64,000 nt of DNA. It comes from Colletotrichum lupini. Taxonomy: Eukaryota; Ascomycota; Sordariomycetes; Glomerellales; Glomerellaceae. Shown one piece after another: positions 57,857 to 64,000 of the stretch. The stretch is from the NCBI RefSeq assembly GCF_023278565.1, contig NC_064676.1, forward strand, positions 1,116,001 to 1,180,000, written 5' to 3'. Every line of letters begins with the position of its first letter. The stretch's first letter is position 1. Both the position numbers and the translations under genes were made by a program. Below the pieces are notes generated by a model that saw only the letters and a program-made list of their open reading frames with translations, searched no databases and was not told where the DNA came from.

Positions 57857-58907
57857 GAGACCTGATAAAGGGGGTGAAAGGCTATATACGGAGACTTGCG
57901 GTTTGTTCCCCTGGCTATCTGAGGCCCACTATGGCTACAGGTGTAATGAAGAGCCAGGAAAGAGACACAAGTGTTGAGTTTTCGATGGTGTATGCCGGGG
58001 AAAAGTAAAGCTTGTGGTGGTGGTGGCTAGCTTGTTGAAAGCGTCCAGTTGAGTTGAAATGGGAATGAACAAGGGGGCGCGGGGGTTGAGAAGGAGAGAC
58101 TCCCCTCTCCTTTTCTTATCTCTTTGAGGTTAGAGTAAAAAGTGCAGCCCGGTCAGGCGTCATGAGTAGGTAGAAATGAGATGTTCTTGATGTTCAACAA
58201 ATGGTCTTTTTCCTGCACGCAAATTTGGGTGGGCATGTATGAACGTGTGCATGAGACTTTCAAAGTCCAAGGTGATCATCGTCTCTACTTGCCTCTCCTA
58301 AATCACACGAGGAGAACAGGCATTGCAACACATAAAAAGGCTGAACGGATCTTGAGTAATTATTGGTATTGTACCTCTCCGCAGTGACAGCCACTCATCG
58401 CTGCCCTACACCTTGGAGAAAGGCTCGCTTGTCGAATGATCGTAATGACCGCTATTAACAACTAAGAAGAGAGAGAACCAAAACATCTGTGAAGTGCTCA
58501 TGATGGAAAAAACGAACGCCTGCAATGAATTGCTGACCAACTTCTTTTGTGAGGCAGTGGGTTTCCATCCTCCGGAACGCCTGATCGACTATAAGGGAAT
58601 ATTAAAAAAGAGTCCCGCACCATAATGAAAGGGGGTATTTATCCAGACTGAGGAAAGCCAGACCAAAGGAAAATTCATGCCGAGGTGTGTACCCAATCAA
58701 ATCGAATCGAATGTGATCGGGGTGGCGCCATGCCTGCAGCCGTGTTGCGTACGCCATGGCAATGTGCGTTGTGTTTGTCGTCGTTCTTTACTGAGGAGAA
58801 GAGTGTAGATCGCGTTGCATGTCTTGAGACGACGTTCTCAGTCGGCGAACCCATGCCGTCTTAAGCCAAATGGACGCATATCTGTCCGCCTGCGATTCTC
58901 GATGATG
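57857..58907. other. Convergent spacer Sec26 / UBTD-like gene
   Basis: About 1 kb of 3' flanks; no gene seen. Confidence 0.45.
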
Positions 58908-60049
58908 CTATCTGTCGAAAACGAGGGCGTTGACCACATGACCCTCTGCCCAGCCCTGTTCAGCGAGGGAGAGATTGTCCTTAAGGATCTTGCCCATATA
59001 GGCGATGCGAATCTTTTTGGTGCTAGCGAGCTGGGAGCTTGTTAGATGATGCCCTCTCCAGGATAATTAGGCTGAGGCGGAGCTCAAGATATGTTACTTA
59101 CTCCTGACTGCTCCTGGATCTTACGAGCAACAGTTCTGACGCTATCGCTCTTGACAAAGCTGACAGTGACATCGCGTGCAGTCTCGCTCAGGCGGGCTAG
59201 AACGGAGAGCTGGCCCCGGGCGTCGACAACGGCCTTACCCTTCTCTTCTCTCCGGCGGACGTTGTCTTCCTCGTCCAGCTCCTCCGTAGTCTCCTCTCCT
59301 CCCGCAAGATCGTCCTTGAGGTCTCTAGTAGAGAGCGCTTCGTCGGCGCCATCAATCGTGGCATCGTCCTCTACTAAATTCGTGGGATTGGCGACAAGCC
59401 ACTCAGACAGGGGATAGTAGTTGCCCAGTTGATCGTAGGCACCCTGAGCAAGATTACCCGTGGGAAGAGTGATCTCTGCCGCATTAAGAATGCCTTGTGC
59501 TGTCGCAAGACCATCGGTGCCGTCGTCAGCGGCACCCTGGCCGACGGGGTCCCAGATAACCTCGAGGGCTGCGCGCAAAGACTGCCAGACTTCTGGGCGG
59601 CCAGTAACGCGGGTATCAAAGAAGTCTCTTCGCTCGCGGTCTATTGCGACACGGGTCCAGGCGCGACCCTTAGAAGTCCAGACGTGGCGGCGCAGAGGCT
59701 TGTTGATGTGCTTGTCGAGAGGCATACTGGAGTGGCGGCCCCGACGGCAACCGGAGGAGGTCTGTGTTGTTTCGGCAGGAGAGTCATCGTCGCGATGAAC
59801 TGAGGCGGGCGCAGAGTTGATAGCTCTCGCGGAGCCCGTGTTGGTCGGACCCGGGTAGTGGGCGTTAGAGCCCTGGGGACGGGAGAGACAGCAGCCCTAT
59901 GCAAGAAGGATCGTCAGTCTGAGAACATGCGGGAGGTGGTCGGACGAGGTATGCAGGTATTGGCAGGAAGAGCGCTTGGGCGTATCGGAGTAGTGTCCGA
60001 CGGCGGTATCATACAGAGACGAGAGGGAGAGGAAGTAAATATTTACCAT
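58908..60049 (-). CDS. UBTD1/2-like ubiquitin-domain protein with N-terminal acylation motif
   Basis: Three exons: 60049-60047 (only the ATG), 59896-59102, 59030-58908; introns 59897-60046 (150 bp) and 59031-59101; 306 aa. Splicing joins ATG to GGC and gives MGCCLSRPQG, with Gly2 and Ser6 fitting N-myristoylation and Cys3/Cys4 fitting palmitoylation. The UBTD N-terminal domain is clear: INKPLRRHVWTSKGRAWTR, DFFDTRVTGRPEVWQSLRAA, AQGILNAAEITLPTGNLAQG, YDQLGNYYPLSEWLVANPTN. An acidic linker leads to a ubiquitin-like fold (SVLARLSETARDVTVSF, TKKIRIAYMGKILKDNL, VVNALVF). Animal UBTD1 acts with ubiquitin E2/E3 enzymes. Membrane-tethered adaptor is the likely role. The second acceptor was set at CTCCCAG to keep the frame. 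Confidence 0.88.
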
Positions 60050-60433
60050 ATTGTCAACGCCTTCAGATGGAGGATGGGGTGTTCGGTTCTGTGTTGGCGA
60101 GGGAGATTGATTCTAGCAAGCTGATGCGTCTCGTGCCATTGCCCAGGTTGTGATTTGCGGCGTGTTGGTGATGATCAAGTGTCGCCGTTGACCTCGAGAT
60201 GAAAGACGAGTCAAGACAAGCTTCGGCTAGCTGTACTGAACAAAGATGTCAAAAGGTTGGCGGGAACTAATTAGTGGCTTTGCCGTAGAGAGGTCGGGTG
60301 GTGAAAACGGGGGCGATGTTGAAAGAGGAGAGGAAACGAGTATGGGCTGTTGGAGGGTCTAGACCCTTGTGTCGTTGACGTGACGATCTGACGCTGGTTG
60401 GTCGACGAGCTGCGGCTGTCGTGTATTAAAAAG

Positions 60434-60449
60434 GTGTGTGTGTGTGTGT
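60434..60449 (+). repeat. GT dinucleotide microsatellite
   Basis: Uninterrupted GT run of eight units in the upstream spacer of the UBTD-like gene. Confidence 0.8.
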
Positions 60450-60739
60450 CGTGTTGGTCCCGGACGGAGCGTGGGGAGAGCGACGGGAAGTGGTGTAGCT
60501 GAAGTCAAGAAAGGTACGTATTCGAGGGGGAGGCGTTGCGAATGGAACGAGAGCAGAGAGAAGGTGGGTGGTGAGAGGCACAGAGCAGAGGAGAGCTCCT
60601 CAAAAACGTTGCAGGCGGCAGAAGGAGGGCAGCAGAGAAGAAGATGAAAAGTGACGAGAGAAAGTGAGGGACTAGGACTGTGTTTGGGAGGGTGGGTGAG
60701 GCACCTGGGGTCCAGTGGTGACGAAGGGAAGGATTACTG

Positions 60740-60817
60740 CGAGAGGTAAGGTAGCAGGTGAGGTGAGTGGTGAGAGGTGAGATGGTGAAGGCAAGGTGAG
60801 TGTGGTGAGTGAGTCTC
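60740..60817 (+). repeat. GGTGAG-rich degenerate repeat
   Basis: Degenerate GGTGAG/AGGTGA units (for example AGGTGAGGTGAGTGGTGAG), purine-rich on the plus strand; probably the transcribed leader side of the UBTD-like gene or simple sequence. Confidence 0.55.
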
Positions 60818-62547
60818 TCTTGGTACCTTATCGCTCACCGCTAAGGATACCTAGGTAGGTACCTTAGTACATCTCGAGGTAAAAAATGGAAAGAATGCAG
60901 CAGATGATCAGTGGTTGCAGTTCCCCGGAAGAGGATATCGGCAGCAGGGGTGGTGCTAGTCCAGGCTTGTCCAGTGGGTTGCCGCTGTGAGACGTCGAAA
61001 TTGGGCTTGTTTTTCGCTTCCCGTCCGCTTCGTTTGCGAAGAGATAAGGCGAGAAAGCAGTGGACCTCGACTTTTCGTCCCTTTTCCCCCTTTGAGCATT
61101 CCTCTTTTAAGATCCGAGGTACCTTACCTTACCTTACTCCGTACCTTGTGTATGATTTGAATGCACGCAACCGTGGGATATCTCTGGGTTCAGCATCCAA
61201 ATCAAGACATGTTTTGCTCCTTCGAGTCTCCCGTTTGCACGTGGATTATCCTCTTTCAGAAATATTCGAAAGACGCTAAGAGACAATGGATCGAGACATT
61301 GGATCGGCCCAGCCACATGGTTCTCTCTCCCCTAAGTGTCTCTCATATCCGTACGGAGTACAGACACACAAACTCCCTTCAGTGTCCGCAACTATTTTAT
61401 TCCTGTAAGTCCAGCTCTTCCAGGTTTGGTCACAAGTGCCTTGGCGAGATCCATCCGAAAAGTCGGCCCAGCACAGGGTCCTCCCCAGCATTCCTCAGCC
61501 CAACCCACTCGCTTCATGCCGCAAGACTCTTCCTCCATCGGCCTTCTTTTTCACCCTCGTGCTCTACATACACTACGATTGGCCCTCAATGTTGGTTGTG
61601 AGGGGATCACTCCAAGGTTCTGCTGAGCCACCATGAACTGGACGCCTGATCAATAAACACGGACAGCGGCCAACTGCATACCGATGGCTTATAGCAGGCG
61701 CCTCTACCGGCACATCTCGATCACGCACGCGAGTTAGAGACACCATCCGTGAAGGCAATTCACTAGGTAATCACTTCAACTTTTCCTAGTAGTATTCGTA
61801 GAGGTCATAGCGGTGCTCAAATTGGCGCTTCTAGAATGGATATCGACCGGGGCCCGTCTCGTATTACTACGTACACCAATTGAAACGCCATTGCCGAGAT
61901 CCCGTTACCTGACTCCAGCGCCAATTTGGAAGTTTGCCTTAGTAGCACATAAGATCTGCGTCTCCATCGCAACACCAGATCTGACACCTCAATTTGCGTC
62001 CCAGGCTTAGATGCATTTCATCGCGTCATGCCCCCTCCGACTTGACAATTAACATGTGCGCCGTGCACGAGTTGGACGTCAGGAAGGCCATGCTTTATGT
62101 CCCAATCCAGGGCATCCCCCCTTGACGTCCCGAGTTGTCCGCCTCTTCAGACGAACCGGGCGCACCGGCCATCCCTGAAGATCCAAATTGTGGGCTCTTT
62201 GTAGGCTTGATGCTTCATCAACCCACGGAGCCTCCGTGTCATGCCGTATCGGCACCTGACCCAGTCTTCCTTGCCCGCTGTCTCCCGGTATTCTCGATCT
62301 GGGCCCATTTCTGAAGCCAGACTTCCGTCCGTACCTATCAGCAAGGTTGGAGGTAAGCTCTGTAAAAGCCCGATGCCGATGACGTTGGCATCTTTCGTCA
62401 TTGACGGCTCCTTGACTTCCACAAATCCCGCTACCGCCGACAGTATGTGGCACTTCGCGGCTGGCATCGAATTGGTATCCGACCTTCCGACAAACCAGAA
62501 GCTAGAAACGCGATCGAATCCAGACAGATATCATTGATACTGAACGA

Positions 62548-63721
62548 CTACCACAGGAACTGGCGACAATTCTTGCTGCCGCAAAGACACGGAACCATGT
62601 CGCCTTGCTTGCTCTTGTCTTTCGCATCAACAGCGTCGTCGCTGACACCGTCGACGTAGTCGAACGTGAGCTGCTCTCCTCGGGGAATGTCGCGAAGCGC
62701 AAAGAAGGCAAGGTCGTGAATGTGTTTGTCGGCGTGGTCTCCCACGCGCGCAAAGATACGCAAATTCGGTTCGCAGGAGTGATTGATGAAGCGAGTCGGG
62801 CCGGACATGAATTCGCCATCTATCTCGAGCGGGGGGCCTTGCAGGCGCATGTCAGGGGAGTCTTCATCCGTGAACTTGTCGAGCGCGAAAAGGTACACGT
62901 CCTTCTGTTGCGCAATATTCGACGTATCCCGTCGGCGTTGGGCTTCCTGTGGTGTAATGATCTCGCCAATGTAGTTATCGACGAACTGTCCTCGTCGAAT
63001 GTCGAGCAGCGATCGAACACCTATTCTCATAGAGTAAGCTTCTCTCCAGCATAGCAGCAGCCTCTCAGCTCAACTCACCCCAGCCCGTCTTCTCAGTCCG
63101 GAAAATCTGAAGAGGAACCTGACGACCTCTCTCGACCACCCTGTTAGGACAGGTCACGTCGCATGCGCAGCCTTCGTGGCACTCGTAAATGGGCCGCGTT
63201 GAGCCCAGGAATTTTGACCGCAGCAACCCAGCTTTGACGCCGTGCATATGGTACATGTAGGCCTTTTTTCTCGCTTCGCCCTCGTCATCTGAGTCGTCTT
63301 CTTGCTCCTGCAGGCAGAGACAGCCCGCATACTGGCATTCTTCCTCGTCTTCACATTCGCATCCGCTTCGGAAACTATCCTCTGCGGCTTGTACCCCGTG
63401 ACCGAGCTTTGAGTGCTGCAGAAATCGAAAGTTGGGCGGTATTATTTCGTCGTCGACCTCGTTTACGATAGTGATTGGGTATTGTTTATGGTTCGGAAAT
63501 GCTCGAATCTGGCACCATTGGCAGTCCAGCTTTTCCCTCTCAATGGCCTGCAGTATATTCCAGTCAGCAAAAGCTCCCATCATGTAGCAGTGTCACATAA
63601 ATGATCGGGAAGTGCATTGCATTTGTAGGACTGTGGGATACTCTACTCTGAGGGCGGTCTTGGTTGCGCCAGGCTTCGGAGCGCCGTGGTGGAAGAAGTG
63701 GCGCTCAGTTGCTGCCTCCAT
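62548..63721 (-). CDS. Histone H3 lysine-9 methyltransferase, DIM-5/KMT1/Clr4 type
   Basis: Writes H3K9 methylation for heterochromatin and, in Neurospora, for DNA methylation. Three exons: 63721-63647, 63547-63079, 63020-62548 (338 aa). After a short N-terminus come IPPNFRFLQHSKLGHGV and a Cys-rich pre-SET (SGCECEDEEECQYAGCLCLQ, YECHEGCACDVTCPNRVV). The SET domain has GQFVDNYIGEIITPQEA, the cofactor site RFINHSCEPNLRIFARV (NHSC at 261-264) and GEQLTFDY (Tyr303). The post-SET CLCGSKNCRQFLW ends the protein and supplies the Zn-binding cysteines. There is no chromodomain, as in Neurospora DIM-5 and unlike S. pombe Clr4. The first exon and its GTAGAG donor are inferred from frame and are less sure than the rest. 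Confidence 0.93.
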
Positions 63722-64000
63722 GTTATGCGCTGTTATGTATTCACGATGGCTCGGAAACGTCGAAAGGCATCCCGAGAGTGACGGAGAGGGAATATGTAAG
63801 TAGGTGTAGGTGTTCGCAGCTTATCCATGGTCGGAGCTGGAACCGCGGGGCGACTTGACCATCGGCGGCAGGAACCACCGACCACTTTACGCGACGCGTC
63901 CAAGCTCTCTGGACTGCTGACTCAGCCGCCAATCTGGTGGGGCCGCGTTCGGCGGTCCTCTCCGGCCTGGAACCTTCTTCTCCCTTCTCGCAACTATTTC
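63722..64000. other. Region upstream of the KMT1 gene
   Basis: About 280 bp to the window end, probably promoter; no gene recognised. Confidence 0.4.

Larger units (their letters stand above)
60050..62547. other. 2.5-kb spacer between the UBTD-like and KMT1 genes
   Basis: No supported gene. Contains the GT microsatellite (60434-60449), a GGTGAG-rich tract (60740-60817), TACCTAGGTA-type palindromes (60848-60867), an ACCTT repeat (61120-61139) and GTACGGAGTA motifs at 61135-61144 (reverse) and 61351-61361. Confidence 0.45.

Overview
The window is nuclear DNA of a filamentous ascomycete (Pezizomycotina, most likely Sordariomycetes). This rests on many 50-110 bp introns with GT..RCTRAC..AG signals, a Zn2Cys6 regulator, a class II hydrophobin with near-canonical cysteine spacing, a CVNH-LysM lectin, a DIM-5-type H3K9 methyltransferase without chromodomain, Rpp40, Mago nashi and Ish1/Msc1 homologues. 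Genes were rebuilt by joining exons by eye; each multi-exon CDS given as complete sums to a whole number of codons.

Left part (1-16 kb), accessory in character: the 3' part of a succinate-semialdehyde dehydrogenase, a CVNH-LysM lectin with a Gln/Gly-rich, glycine-zipper and His-rich N-terminus, an AAT-family amino-acid permease, a 2-oxopent-4-enoate hydratase-type enzyme and a Zn2Cys6 regulator. SSADH plus hydratase plus permease plus regulator looks like the edge of a catabolic cluster (homoprotocatechuate-type meta-cleavage yields succinate semialdehyde). Then come an orphan seven-helix membrane protein and a three-finger zinc-finger protein.

Middle (16-38 kb): two hypothetical proteins, a large MYND-finger protein, mitochondrial ribosomal protein uL10m, a DUF4870-like membrane protein, proteasome ATPase Rpt5, one doubtful small ORF, then two long spacers flanking a class II hydrophobin, and an Ish1/Msc1 stress protein with eight tandem Ish1 modules.

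Right part (39-64 kb), housekeeping: tRNA ligase Trl1, an ankyrin protein, RNase P/MRP subunit Rpp40, tRNA m2G10 methyltransferase Trm11 (three tRNA-maturation genes within 8 kb), Gid4/Vid24 of the GID ubiquitin ligase, a 4.4-kb spacer, Mago nashi, beta-COP (Sec26), a UBTD1/2-like protein with an ATG-only first exon and an N-terminal acylation motif, and a DIM-5/KMT1 histone methyltransferase. Divergent pairs (Trl1/ankyrin, Rpp40/Trm11, Mago/Sec26) share 640-950 bp promoter regions. I saw no transposon, CRISPR array, rRNA or convincing tRNA gene. No search tool was used: names rest on recognised motifs.
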